Position numbers and translations under genes: made by a program. From NCBI GenBank assembly GCA_022826925.1, contig JAJDTX010000176.1, positions 1 to 64,000 on the forward strand: a DNA stretch of 64,000 nucleotides. The letters are read 5' to 3'. Of this stretch, positions 14,050 through 21,817 are shown piece by piece; within the stretch, counting starts at the first letter, position 1; every line of letters begins with the position of its first letter. This stretch comes from Bryobacterales bacterium (GTDB lineage Bacteria; Acidobacteriota; Terriglobia; Bryobacterales; UBA6623). Under the pieces are notes generated by a model. The model saw nothing but the letters and a program-made list of their open reading frames with translations. It did no database searches and was not told the DNA's origin.

Positions 14050-15597
14050 ATGGCCCGCATGCCCCATCTGTACGGCCCCGACGGCCGGCCGGTGCGCCGC
14101 GAGCAGCTGCTGCGCGAGCGCCTCGGGCCCTCGCTGGCCTCGGTGCGCCAGCCGTGGATGCTCGACGCGGTCGCGGCCGGCCTGACGCCCGCCCGCCTGG
14201 CGGGAGTCATCCGGGCCGCCGACTCCGGAGACACCCGCGAGATGTACGCGCTGGCCGGCGAGCTCGAGGAGCGCCACCCGCGCTACGGCGCCACGCTCGG
14301 CGTGCGCCGCCGGGCGGCCCTGGCGGTGGAGCCGTCGGTGGAGGCCGCCTCCGATTCCGCCGCCGACAAGGCCCTGGCCGAGGAGATCCGCGCGCTGGTT
14401 CGCGCGCCCGCCTTCCGCGCGATGCTGCAGCGCTGCCTGTGGGGGCTGGGCCCGGGCCTGGCCGCGATCGAGATCCTGTGGGACCGCTCCGGGCCGCAGT
14501 GGATGCCGCAGGCCTACGAATGGCGCGACCCGCGCTGGTTCCGCTGGGACCGCGAGGACGCCTCCCGGCTGCGCGCCCTGGTCGACGAGGACCAGGCCGA
14601 GGGCCTGCCGCTGGACCCCTTCAAGTGGATCGTGCACGCGCCCAGCCTGCGGCCGGGCATCCCGGCCCGCGGCGGGCTGGCGCGGCCGGTCGCGGCGCTG
14701 TTCTGCCTGGCCTCGCACGCGCTGGCCGACTGGGCCGGCTGGCTGGAGAACTACGGCCGCCCGATCCGCGTCGGCAAGTACGACCGCGCGGCCACCGACG
14801 AGGAGAAGGACACGCTGCACCGGGCCGTGTCGCTGCTGGGCTCGGACGCCGCCGCGACCATGCCGGCGTCGATGGACGTCGAGCTGCTGGAGGCCTCGCG
14901 CTCGAGCTCCTCGGACGCCTACGAGCGCTTCGCGCGCTGGCTGGACGAGCAGGTCACGATCGCGGTGCTGGGCCAGGCCGGCACGACCCAGGGCACGCCC
15001 GGGCGGCTGGGCTCGGACGAGGCCCAGGCGGACGTGCGCGCCGACATCCTGGCCGGCGACTGCGAGGAGCTGGCCGAGACGCTCAACCGCGACCTGGTGC
15101 GGCCCTATATCGACCTCAACCGCGGCCCGCAGGCCGCCTACCCGCGCATCGTCCTGCGCCCGGAGGACCCGGAGGATGCCGAGCTGCTGGCGAAGACGCT
15201 GCGCATGCTGGTGCCGCTGGGCCTGCGGGTGGAGGCCGCGGAGGTGCGCGGCCGGCTGGGCTGGGCCGACCCGCCCGCCGGGGCGGAGGTGCTCGAAGCC
15301 CCGTCCGGGCCGGCGCCGGCACCGTCCGGATCCGCGCGCTCGGCGGCCGCCGAGTCCGGCTCCCGCCAGAGCCTGCTCGAGGAGCTGGAGGGGCGGGCGC
15401 TGGACGGCTGGGAGCGCGTCATGGACCCGCTGCTGGCGCCGCTGCGCGAGCTGCTGGAGCGCTCGGCGACGCGCGAGGAGTTCCTGGCCGGCATGGCCGG
15501 CGCGCTGGGGGCGATGGACGATTCCGAGCTGCGCCGGGCGCTGGCCGCGGCGACGTTCGCGGCGCGCGGGCTGGGCGACGCCCGCGACGAGGCCTGA
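14050..15597 (+). CDS. portal protein (DUF935, Mu gp29-like)
   Basis: 515 residues from ATG 14050. MLDAVAAGLTPARLAGVIRA, then MYALAGELEERHPRYGATLG and VRRRAALAVEP is the start pattern of DUF935 portal proteins, followed by YEWRDPRWFRWD, WIVHAPSLRPGIPARGGLAR and WLDEQVTIAVLGQAGTTQG. It forms the dodecameric channel through which DNA enters and leaves. Residues 425-510 form a helical tail with the Ala-rich FAARGLGDARDEA end. Confidence 0.93.
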   Translation: MARMPHLYGPDGRPVRREQLLRERLGPSLASVRQPWMLDAVAAGLTPARLAGVIRAADSGDTREMYALAGELEERHPRYGATLGVRRRAALAVEPSVEAASDSAADKALAEEIRALVRAPAFRAMLQRCLWGLGPGLAAIEILWDRSGPQWMPQAYEWRDPRWFRWDREDASRLRALVDEDQAEGLPLDPFKWIVHAPSLRPGIPARGGLARPVAALFCLASHALADWAGWLENYGRPIRVGKYDRAATDEEKDTLHRAVSLLGSDAAATMPASMDVELLEASRSSSSDAYERFARWLDEQVTIAVLGQAGTTQGTPGRLGSDEAQADVRADILAGDCEELAETLNRDLVRPYIDLNRGPQAAYPRIVLRPEDPEDAELLAKTLRMLVPLGLRVEAAEVRGRLGWADPPAGAEVLEAPSGPAPAPSGSARSAAAESGSRQSLLEELEGRALDGWERVMDPLLAPLRELLERSATREEFLAGMAGALGAMDDSELRRALAAATFAARGLGDARDEA

Positions 15598-15607
15598 GGA
15601 GGGAGGG

Positions 15608-15715
15608 GTGGCCGCGAAAGAGCGATGCGAACTCGCCGCGGCGGTCGCGCTGTGCCTGTGGGCGCTGATGCCCTGCATGCGAGTCTCCTGCTCGCTCGCC
15701 GGGCTGGCCGGCTGA
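15608..15715 (+). CDS. possible 35-residue membrane peptide
   Basis: A short frame from GTG 15608, placed after GAGGAGGGAGG and ending three bases before the ATG of the F gene. The centre is hydrophobic and Cys-rich (LAAAVALCLWALMPCMR), a single membrane span. The strong ribosome site and tight fit between two structural genes favour a real small protein; no family is known. Confidence 0.42.
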   Translation: MAAKERCELAAAVALCLWALMPCMRVSCSLAGLAG

Positions 15716-15718
15716 CCG

Positions 15719-17008
15719 ATGGCGCGCAAGCCCAGGCCCGGATTCCGCTTCCCCGGTCCGGTGCCGAAAGAGGCCCTGGAGTTTTTCAAGGCCAAGCAGC
15801 TGCGTCCGTCGTTCTCTTACCTGGACGTCTCCGCCGAGGAGCACGCGCTGGCGTTCACCGTCGCCAAGTCGGCCGGCTTCGACATCCTCGCGGACGTCAA
15901 GGGCGCTCTCGAGGAGCACCTGGAGAAGGGCAAGACGTTCGAGTCGTTCAAGCGGGAGCTGGCGCCGATCCTGCAGAAGAAGGGCTGGTGGGGCGAAAAG
16001 GACGTCACCGATCCGGAGACGGGCGAGAAGCGCCTCGCGCAGCTGGGCAGCCCGCGCCGGCTGCAGACGATCTTCCGCGCCAACATGCGCTCGGCGAGGG
16101 CGGCCGGGCAGTGGCAGCGCATCCAGAGGACGAAGCGCTCCCATCCCTACCTGCTCTACCGGCCGAGCTCGTCGCGCGAGCCCCGCGAGGAGCACGTGCA
16201 GTGGTACGGCACGCTGCTGCCGGCGGACGATCCCTGGTGGCGCGACCACTTCCCGCCCAACGGCTGGGGCTGCAAGTGCTGGGTGCGACAGGTCTCGGCC
16301 AGAGAGGCCGCGAGGCTGGGCGGCGCGACGCCGCGCCCGCCGCGGGACGAGGTCGAGTGGACCAACCCGCGCACCGGCGAGACGATGCGCGTCGACCGCG
16401 GCCTCGACCCCTCCTGGGCGGGCAATCCGGGCATCGACCGGCCGCGCCTGCTGGCGGAGGAGCTCGCCCGGGACGTCGGCGCCCTCGCCGGGGTGTCGGA
16501 CGCGCTGGCTCGCGAGGCGGTCCGGCAGGTCGTGGACAGCTCGCTGCTGGAGCGGCAATTCGCGCCGCTGAAGCCGGGCGAGACGCTCGGGGGCTTGCCG
16601 ATCGCTGTCTTGCCGGAGAAGCGGGCGCGCCAGCTCGGCACGGAAGCTCGCACGCTCGTCCTGACTCGCGAGACGGCCAAGAAGCAGGCGGAGAGCCACC
16701 ATCGGCCGAACAAGCGCTGGCCCGACTCGGCGCCGCTCTCCGTCGATGACTACCGCACGGTGCTGCCGGAGATGCTCGAGCGAGCCAGGGGCGAGCACGT
16801 CGTGCGCAGCGGCGGCCACTTGGGCGCCGACCGCGACGAGCTCCTGCTCGCCTACGAGAAAGACTCCCTGTGGTATCTGCTAGTGGTCGGGCAGGACCGG
16901 GCGGCGGGAGCGAGCCCTCGACTCGTCACCTTCTACAATCTGAGCGAGCGAGCTGCGATGCACAAGCTTGACGAAGCCAAGAGCCGGGCGGCCAAGCCGG
17001 GGAGATAA
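15719..17008 (+). CDS. Mu F-like head morphogenesis protein with C-terminal nuclease-like domain
   Basis: 429 residues. Residues about 110-190 are the phage Mu F-like head domain (TIFRANMRSARAAGQWQRIQ, then HPYLLYRPS and HFPPNGWGCKCWV). Residues about 310-425 are a separate module: LTRETAKKQAESH, SVDDYRTVLPEMLERA, DELLLAYEKDSLWYLLVVGQ, LVTFYNLSER. This matches my memory of the barnase/EndoU/colicin-E5/RelE-like (PBECR) domains fused to many F proteins. The head part is a minor capsid component. The tail module may be a toxin delivered with the virion or a structural relic; I cannot point to catalytic residues with certainty. Confidence 0.86.
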   Translation: MARKPRPGFRFPGPVPKEALEFFKAKQLRPSFSYLDVSAEEHALAFTVAKSAGFDILADVKGALEEHLEKGKTFESFKRELAPILQKKGWWGEKDVTDPETGEKRLAQLGSPRRLQTIFRANMRSARAAGQWQRIQRTKRSHPYLLYRPSSSREPREEHVQWYGTLLPADDPWWRDHFPPNGWGCKCWVRQVSAREAARLGGATPRPPRDEVEWTNPRTGETMRVDRGLDPSWAGNPGIDRPRLLAEELARDVGALAGVSDALAREAVRQVVDSSLLERQFAPLKPGETLGGLPIAVLPEKRARQLGTEARTLVLTRETAKKQAESHHRPNKRWPDSAPLSVDDYRTVLPEMLERARGEHVVRSGGHLGADRDELLLAYEKDSLWYLLVVGQDRAAGASPRLVTFYNLSERAAMHKLDEAKSRAAKPGR

Positions 17009-17028
17009 GGTTACCGGGATTACGGCGT

Positions 17029-17042
17029 GAGCCTTCGGGCTC
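17029..17042 (+). terminator. possible stem-loop after the head gene F
   Basis: GAGCC (17029-17033), tetraloop TTCG, GGCTC (17038-17042), about 20 bases after the F stop codon and before late promoter 2. UUCG-type hairpins are stable, but no T-run follows, so it would be a weak or factor-dependent terminator or an mRNA end protector. Confidence 0.35.
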
Positions 17043-17086
17043 CCGGCGGGCCATTCGCATTCTAGCACGGCCCCGGCCCGGACAGG

Positions 17087-17133
17087 GGGTGACAATGTCA
17101 CCCTTCCCGCGCCTGTCGCGCCCGGCCTAACAT
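17087..17133 (+). promoter_or_regulatory. late promoter 2: palindrome plus TAACAT box
   Basis: The palindrome GGGTGACAATGTCACCC at 17087-17103, 24 bases, TAACAT at 17128-17133, then 7 bases to ATG 17141. The geometry is identical to the promoters at 11182 and 21526. It would start the cargo and lysis block in step with the head genes. Confidence 0.85.
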
Positions 17134-17140
17134 GGGCTCG

Positions 17141-17425
17141 ATGGAGCCCGTCGACGTCTCGAAGCTGTACGGCTCGCGGCCGCTGGGCCCGCTGCGCGAC
17201 AAGCGCTCGGTCGACATTTCGACGGCCGACCACGTCGACGAGGGCGGATTCGTCTGCCAGGTCGCCAAGGCGGGCGAGCTGACCTACCGCACGGTCGCCG
17301 GCGAGACCGACGAGACCGAGACGCTCGAGGCGGGCGCGTCCGTCCAGGCCGCCGGCGTCCCGGTGCTGCTCAAGGCGGTCCGCGCCAGCGCCGCGATCGG
17401 CACGATCGTGATCGGCAAGCTGTGA
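17141..17425 (+). CDS. small phage protein, possible spike-base type
   Basis: 94 residues from ATG 17141. An upstream in-frame ATG at 17132 overlaps the promoter box and cannot be used if that promoter is real. With the expected start of transcription the message would be leaderless. The C-terminal half (ASVQAAGVPVLLKAVRASAA, then GTIVIGKL) is beta-rich, recalling small spike or decoration proteins of phage particles. No firm family. Confidence 0.6.
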   Translation: MEPVDVSKLYGSRPLGPLRDKRSVDISTADHVDEGGFVCQVAKAGELTYRTVAGETDETETLEAGASVQAAGVPVLLKAVRASAAIGTIVIGKL

Positions 17426-17431
17426 GCTGAC

Positions 17432-17551
17432 ATGTCCGCCGCCGCCCGCTTCGTGTTCTGGTGGCGCTCCCGCTCCGGATCCGGCGGCTCGGTCCCGGCC
17501 GCGCCGGCCGGGCGGCGCTTCTCGCGACGCTTCTCGCGCAGGTTCGCCTGA
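17432..17551 (+). CDS. possible 39-residue basic peptide
   Basis: A short frame from ATG 17432, whose TGA overlaps the next ATG (TGATG), as at many junctions in this phage. Sequence MSAAARFVFWWRSRSGSGGS continues to an Arg/Phe repeat end (FSRRFSRRF). The overlap favours translation; the composition alone would not. No function suggested. Confidence 0.35.
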   Translation: MSAAARFVFWWRSRSGSGGSVPAAPAGRRFSRRFSRRFA

Positions 17552-18132
17552 TGGCAGTCAAGACCGCCGCCAAGCTCAAAGAGGCCGCGCTGGCGCTGCT
17601 GGCGGACACCGGGCCGGATTACGACATCGACCCCTCCGAGGTGCGCGGCCTGCTGGACGACATCGTCGACTCGGTGCCCTCGCTGGGCCTGCGCAAGATC
17701 TACTCCGGCGCCCAGGCGGCCGCGGGCAGCGACAGGACGGGCGCCCCGCTGGACGGCGCGGCCGCCAGCCTGGTCCTGCCGTCGGCGCCGTCCGTGATGA
17801 TGGTCCGCGCCGGATGGCGGCTCTACCGCACCTTCCGCGGCGACCAGGTCGTCGACACCGAGGGCTACTCCGAGGGCCTCTACGCCGGGGGCGACACGCA
17901 CGTGCGGGCGCACTTCGGCAACGTCAACTGGACGGAGTTCGAGAATATCGGACTGCTCTCGGCAGAGTCTCCGGCGGTGTCTGTCGGCCTGCTGAGCGAC
18001 GACCTCAGCTACACCAACGCCTTCACGATCGAGTACAAGCCGTCGACGCGAGAGCTGTCGTTCGCGGCCGTGAACGATCCGGCGTCGGCGCGGATACCCG
18101 TCGTGCACAGCCTGATCGTGGCGGGGAGCTGA
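17551..18132 (+). CDS. hypothetical phage protein, possibly virion-associated
   Basis: 193 residues from ATG 17551. N-terminal helical part (KLKEAALALLADTGPDYDID), then a beta-rich C-terminal domain (SVMMVRAGWRLYRTFRGDQV and onward to IPVVHSLIVAGS). This layout, a helical base followed by a beta sandwich, is common in small fibre or decoration proteins. No family is recognised. It belongs to the cargo block behind late promoter 2. Confidence 0.55.
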   Translation: MAVKTAAKLKEAALALLADTGPDYDIDPSEVRGLLDDIVDSVPSLGLRKIYSGAQAAAGSDRTGAPLDGAAASLVLPSAPSVMMVRAGWRLYRTFRGDQVVDTEGYSEGLYAGGDTHVRAHFGNVNWTEFENIGLLSAESPAVSVGLLSDDLSYTNAFTIEYKPSTRELSFAAVNDPASARIPVVHSLIVAGS

Positions 18133-18135
18133 TCG

Positions 18136-18387
18136 ATGCCGCTGCATCTCGCCAGCCTCGCCTCGGGCTCGGCGCTGCTGGCGTTCCGCAGCCCCCCGGA
18201 CATCTTCTCCGCGAACGGCAAGAAGGCCGCGAGGCGCAAGCGCGACGCGGCGATCCCCGACACGAGCGCGTTCGACGCGGCGCCGCACCTGTGCGTCGAG
18301 CTGCGCTGGGGAAACGAGGCGGTCAGGCAGGTGCGCAAGGGCGGAGCGTGGATCGACCTGTGCATGCTCCCGGACAAGGACGACTAG
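18136..18387 (+). CDS. hypothetical phage protein
   Basis: 83 residues from ATG 18136, four bases after the preceding stop. Contains a basic patch (SANGKKAARRKRDAAIPD) and ends in an acidic tail (MLPDKDD). No family recognised. Its upstream spacing and shared direction place it in the cargo operon. Confidence 0.5.
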   Translation: MPLHLASLASGSALLAFRSPPDIFSANGKKAARRKRDAAIPDTSAFDAAPHLCVELRWGNEAVRQVRKGGAWIDLCMLPDKDD

Positions 18388-18408
18388 GGAAAGCGAGGAG
18401 GTAGTCCA

Positions 18409-19173
18409 ATGCTATCCAATACAAATCTCAAGCTGCGACTCCCGTGCGCGCTGATTCTCGGGGGGCTGGCGCTGCTGGCGCCGGCGGCCCGCTCCGGCCG
18501 CGCGCAGGTAACCGACTGCTCGGCCAGGCCCGAGATGGTCAACCTGGCCCAGCGCTACCACGACGCCAACGCGGCCAAGCCGAGCTACAAGGGGAACTGG
18601 CTGCGCGTGCTCAAGGCGTTCGGCGCCACGAGCGCGAACGTGACGGCCTACACGGTATCGGAGGCCGAGACGTCCGTGACGGTCTGGCGCGGCTGGAATC
18701 CGTTCCTGCTGGAGCTGAAGCGCATCAAGAAATGTCGCGCGGACCAAGCGGCGCGACAGGAATCGTCACAGGACACGGTCGAGACCCAAGACCCTCCGCC
18801 GATCCAGTATTCGTCGGGCACGGACCAGATCACCCCTCCGACCATCAGCGGCTTCAGGTTTATCGAGGACCGCAGCCGATCCTGGGTGGACATCCTCAGG
18901 TACGGCAGCGCCGACTGGAAAGAGATGCTGCTGATGCGGCGGCCCGGGGACACTCGCTGGACGCGCACGACCTGCCTAGGCGATCTGGCGGCCTTCGACC
19001 GCGACCTGCCGGACTATCGCTTCAACACGTGTCGGATCTGGGCGGAAAGCGTCACCGACGACAACTACACGCCCTCCGGGGCGCGCTGCCGATACATGCC
19101 CGCAGGCGTGACCTATCGGATCTTCTTCCGGTACGCGGGCGACATCCTGTGGCTGGAGGTCGCATGCCCCTGA
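18409..19173 (+). CDS. secreted protein with signal peptide, cargo gene
   Basis: 254 residues from ATG 18409 with GAGGAGG upstream. Signal peptide: basic start (NTNLKLR), hydrophobic core (ALILGGLALLAPAARS), likely cleavage after Ala near residue 32. The mature part starts with a module VNLAQRYHDANAAKPSYKGN, then WLRVLKAFGA, TAYTVSEAE and WRGWNPFLLELKRI. I recall similar modules in large exported proteins of marine gammaproteobacteria but cannot confirm that. The rest has paired Cys (KKC, TTC, NTC, GARC, VAC) suited to the periplasm. An exported protein expressed with lysis genes could act in the envelope. Confidence 0.6.
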   Translation: MLSNTNLKLRLPCALILGGLALLAPAARSGRAQVTDCSARPEMVNLAQRYHDANAAKPSYKGNWLRVLKAFGATSANVTAYTVSEAETSVTVWRGWNPFLLELKRIKKCRADQAARQESSQDTVETQDPPPIQYSSGTDQITPPTISGFRFIEDRSRSWVDILRYGSADWKEMLLMRRPGDTRWTRTTCLGDLAAFDRDLPDYRFNTCRIWAESVTDDNYTPSGARCRYMPAGVTYRIFFRYAGDILWLEVACP

Positions 19174-19214
19174 GACCGCCCAACCCCTCGCCCGGCCGCA
19201 AGCCAGGAGACATC

Positions 19215-20396
19215 ATGAAACCCCTTCCAGAATTCGACTTCCCGCCCCTGGCGGCCGTGCGCGAGCGCATGCGGCAGGTCATCGGCGAGCACCCCCTGCC
19301 GCGCTGCGAGGCGCCGCAGTCCCTGCGGCAGACCGGCCAGCAGGTCGAAGCCTTCGTCGAGCAGGCCAACCATCCGGACACGGGCTGCGCCCCGGACCTG
19401 CACGGGCTGCGCCCGGACCGGGCGATGACCCAGCAGGCGCTGATCGAGCGCATCGCGGCCCTGCCGCGCGGCGCCGGCGGGCCCACGCCCGAGAGCTGGG
19501 GAGAGTGGCCCGTGCCGCAGGCCCCGGCCCCGGCGGGCGAGACCGCCGACCGGGGCTACTACCTGGCCCCGGACCGCGAGGACGCGCTGGTCATCGGCGG
19601 TGCCGCCGTCGGCCCGCACTCGCCCTCCTTCGAGCATCGCGGCCGGACCGTCAAGCGCGACGGCGACGACCGCTGGACGGTCTCGTCGGCCTGCCCGAAC
19701 CTGTCCTGGAAGTTCTGGCGCGTGCCCTCCAACCCGACCCTGGAGTGGCTGGCCGGCGGCGATCTGACGGTCCCGCGGCCGGGCTTCGACGCCTCCGGGC
19801 TCGACCCCTCGCTGCCGCCGGAGGTTTTCGCGGAGGCGTCCAGCGTGCCGCTGTCGGTCCATCCCGAGCGCGGCGAGGACGCCATCGACCTGTATCCCGA
19901 CGTGGACGTGTCGTACTGGGGCGAGCTGCGGATCTACTCCCACCGCGTCTACGGCCGCGACCGGATGGGCTGGCAGAAGCTCGGCTTCTGGGCGGCCCTG
20001 GACGTGGCGATCAACTGGTTCGAGGCCCTGGAATGGGCCTACGGCGCGGCCGGGCGGCCGGCCTGGCTGGACGGCGCGGCCGGTCCCGCGCGCGAGGCGC
20101 GGGAGATCGGCCCCGGGGATGCCCCGGCGCCGCTGCCCGCGGACGCCGATCCGGACCCGCTGCTGGACACCCTGGAGAGGGTCGTCGCCAGCCGCAAGAA
20201 GGCCCGCGCCGAGCTCGCCGAGTGCCGCGCCGCCGCGGCGGAATCCGAGCGGCTGCAGGCCGAGGCGGACGCGGCCCGCGAGAGGGCCGCGAAGGCCGGG
20301 GAGCGAGCCGAGCCCGCGCGCCGCGCCATCCGCGAGAGCGCCGGGCAGCTGCTCGAGCTGCTCAAGGCCGACGAGGATTTTCCGGGGATCGAGTAG
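19215..20396 (+). CDS. large hypothetical phage protein with C-terminal coiled coil
   Basis: 393 residues from ATG 19215 (AGGAGA upstream); an alternative in-frame ATG at 19164 has GGAGG four bases before it and would overlap the previous gene. The middle is Trp-rich (SWKFWRVPSNPTLEWLAGG, YWGELRIYSHRV, GFWAALDVAINWFEALEWAY), and the last 90 residues form a helical coiled coil (AELAECRAAAAESERLQAEA). It is upstream of lysozyme in the cargo block. No family recognised; a virion or lysis-related function is possible. Confidence 0.6.
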   Translation: MKPLPEFDFPPLAAVRERMRQVIGEHPLPRCEAPQSLRQTGQQVEAFVEQANHPDTGCAPDLHGLRPDRAMTQQALIERIAALPRGAGGPTPESWGEWPVPQAPAPAGETADRGYYLAPDREDALVIGGAAVGPHSPSFEHRGRTVKRDGDDRWTVSSACPNLSWKFWRVPSNPTLEWLAGGDLTVPRPGFDASGLDPSLPPEVFAEASSVPLSVHPERGEDAIDLYPDVDVSYWGELRIYSHRVYGRDRMGWQKLGFWAALDVAINWFEALEWAYGAAGRPAWLDGAAGPAREAREIGPGDAPAPLPADADPDPLLDTLERVVASRKKARAELAECRAAAAESERLQAEADAARERAAKAGERAEPARRAIRESAGQLLELLKADEDFPGIE

Positions 20397-20401
20397 CCGC
20401 G

Positions 20402-21229
20402 ATGCCCGGGTGGAAGAAGCGCCTGGCCGGGCGCCTCGGCAGGGTCGCGGCCTCGGCCGCGACCGGGGGCATGTCCGAGCAGGCGCTGGCCGGCGCGCGA
20501 CTGATGCGCCGGAAGCAGGAGGAGAGAGCCATGGACCACGCGCAAGCGGTTCTGATCGCGCTGGACGACGAGCGCGTCCAGCAGAAGCTGGCCGATCTCG
20601 TGATCGAGATCGTCGAGGCGGCGGAGGATCCGCCCGGTCCCGCGCCGAGCGCTCCCGGCGGCCCGGTCCCGCCCGCCGTGCTCTCGCTGCCGTTCCGGAA
20701 GAGGGTGGAGGAGCACGAGGGGCTGCGGCTCGACGTGCACCTGGTGGACGGCATCCCGCACGTCGGGATCGGCCACAACTGCTCCACCGACAGCATCCCC
20801 GACGAAGAGCAGCAGCTCGGCATGACGATCTCGATGGAACTCTGCCGGGAGCTGTTCGAGGACGATCTCGACGACGCCGAGCACAAGGCCCGCCGGACCT
20901 GCCGGCAGATGGGCGCCGACTTCGACTCGTTCTCGCCAGCGGTGCGCGAGGCGCTGCACGAGATGTGTTTCCAGATGGGCTCGGTCAAGTGGAGCGGAAT
21001 GTTCTCGCGCCTCAAGTCCGGCAATTACGCCGAGGCCGCCCGCGAGGCGCTGCGCTCCGGGCTGGTGCAGGGCAAGCCGTCCAGGTGGTTCCTGCAGACG
21101 CCGCAGCGCTGCCTGAACGTGTGCCACTTCCTCAGCGACCGGCAGCTGCTGTTCGAAGTCGGGCCTGCAGCGACCTTTGCCGACGGCTCGAGCGGCCCGA
21201 CCGTGATCGAGCATCCGTGGGCCGGCTGA
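20402..21229 (+). CDS. phage lysozyme (GH24-like endolysin) with N-terminal extension
   Basis: 275 residues. The last 180 form a T4-type lysozyme domain: RKRVEEHEGLRLDVHL with catalytic Glu at about 106, then VDGIPHVGIGHNCSTD with the usual Asp and G-x-G-H turn, and VREALHEMCFQMGSVKWSG later. The position normally held by Thr in the Glu-Asp-Thr triad is His (IPHVGIGH), a variant seen in other phage lysozymes. Residues 1-85 are an extra helical segment with an acidic, Pro-rich linker. It cleaves peptidoglycan for host lysis and is followed by a holin-like gene. Confidence 0.82.
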   Translation: MPGWKKRLAGRLGRVAASAATGGMSEQALAGARLMRRKQEERAMDHAQAVLIALDDERVQQKLADLVIEIVEAAEDPPGPAPSAPGGPVPPAVLSLPFRKRVEEHEGLRLDVHLVDGIPHVGIGHNCSTDSIPDEEQQLGMTISMELCRELFEDDLDDAEHKARRTCRQMGADFDSFSPAVREALHEMCFQMGSVKWSGMFSRLKSGNYAEAAREALRSGLVQGKPSRWFLQTPQRCLNVCHFLSDRQLLFEVGPAATFADGSSGPTVIEHPWAG

Positions 21230-21519
21230 AGCCGTCAGTGTCGGTGCGCGCGCCGGCGCGGCCGGATCCGGACCGGCCTGCCGGCTCGCCGCCGCCCGGG
21301 CCGAGGCCTGCGGCGCCCCCCGCGTGGGCGCTGCTGCTGGTCCGGCTGGCGCTGGCGCTGGCGGCCTGCGCGCTGTTCGCGGGCGTCGCCTGGCCGCTGC
21401 TCTACCGGGAGATGGGCCTCGACCCTGCCGACAAGTTCTTCCTGATCGGCCAGATCCTGGCATTCGTCGCCGGCTACATGGCGGCGGTCTTCCAGTTCCA
21501 CTTCCCCCAGAACGACTGA
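21217..21519 (+). CDS. putative holin
   Basis: About 100 residues if started at GTG 21217 (other GTG candidates are at 21238 and 21244). A Pro/Arg-rich N-terminus is followed by two transmembrane helices: AWALLLVRLALALAACALFA and FFLIGQILAFVAGYMAAVF, with a short polar end HFPQND. Two-span proteins immediately after an endolysin gene are typical of class II holins, which open the inner membrane so that lysozyme can reach the cell wall. The start is uncertain. Confidence 0.62.
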   Translation: MGRLKPSVSVRAPARPDPDRPAGSPPPGPRPAAPPAWALLLVRLALALAACALFAGVAWPLLYREMGLDPADKFFLIGQILAFVAGYMAAVFQFHFPQND

Positions 21520-21525
21520 AACAGG

Positions 21526-21572
21526 GGGTGACAATGTCACCCTTCCCCTCGCTCCCCCGCCCGTCCTACCAT
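21526..21572 (+). promoter_or_regulatory. late promoter 3: palindrome plus TACCAT box
   Basis: GGGTGACAATGTCACCC at 21526-21542, 24 bases, TACCAT at 21567-21572, 7 bases, ATG 21580. Identical spacing to the other two. It starts seven bases after the holin stop and probably drives the capsid and tail genes, since no further copy of the palindrome is visible before the end of the phage. Confidence 0.85.
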
Positions 21573-21579
21573 CGCAGGC

Positions 21580-21816
21580 ATGACCCCCGAAGACCGCCCC
21601 GAGCGCTCCGAGATCCGGCCCAACGTGATCCTGCTGGCGGCGCTCGCCGCCGGCGCGATCGCCGTCGCCGCGCTGTGCGGCATGGACGCGGGCCAGCTCG
21701 TGTCGGCCTACGTCGGCGGCATCATCGGGCTGGCCGGGCGCCTGCTCGACCCGCCCCCCGAGGAGAACATCCCCGCCTCCTCGCTGAAGGACATCCTGGA
21801 GGCGGCCCGCCGCTAG
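21580..21816 (+). CDS. small two-span membrane protein
   Basis: 78 residues from ATG 21580, the codon 7 bases after the TACCAT box, so the mRNA is predicted to be leaderless. Two hydrophobic segments, NVILLAALAAGAIAVAALCG and LVSAYVGGIIGLAGRLL, then an acidic end. It could be a second holin/antiholin or a membrane anchor for head assembly. No family is recognised. Confidence 0.6.
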   Translation: MTPEDRPERSEIRPNVILLAALAAGAIAVAALCGMDAGQLVSAYVGGIIGLAGRLLDPPPEENIPASSLKDILEAARR

Positions 21817-21817
21817 C

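Noticed and set aside
12237-14234. Long minus-strand open frame (665 codons) opposite the terminase gene
   Set aside because: It is a shadow produced by very high GC: composition is Arg/Pro/Gly/Ala-rich with no motif, and the plus strand encodes a clear terminase. The same applies to long minus frames at 4421-6340, 13972-15795, 27975-30074, 29968-32121 and 33761-35341.
17132-17140. ATG 17132 as start of the gene behind late promoter 2
   Set aside because: It overlaps the TAACAT box; the ATG at 17141 has the same distance to the box as at the third promoter.
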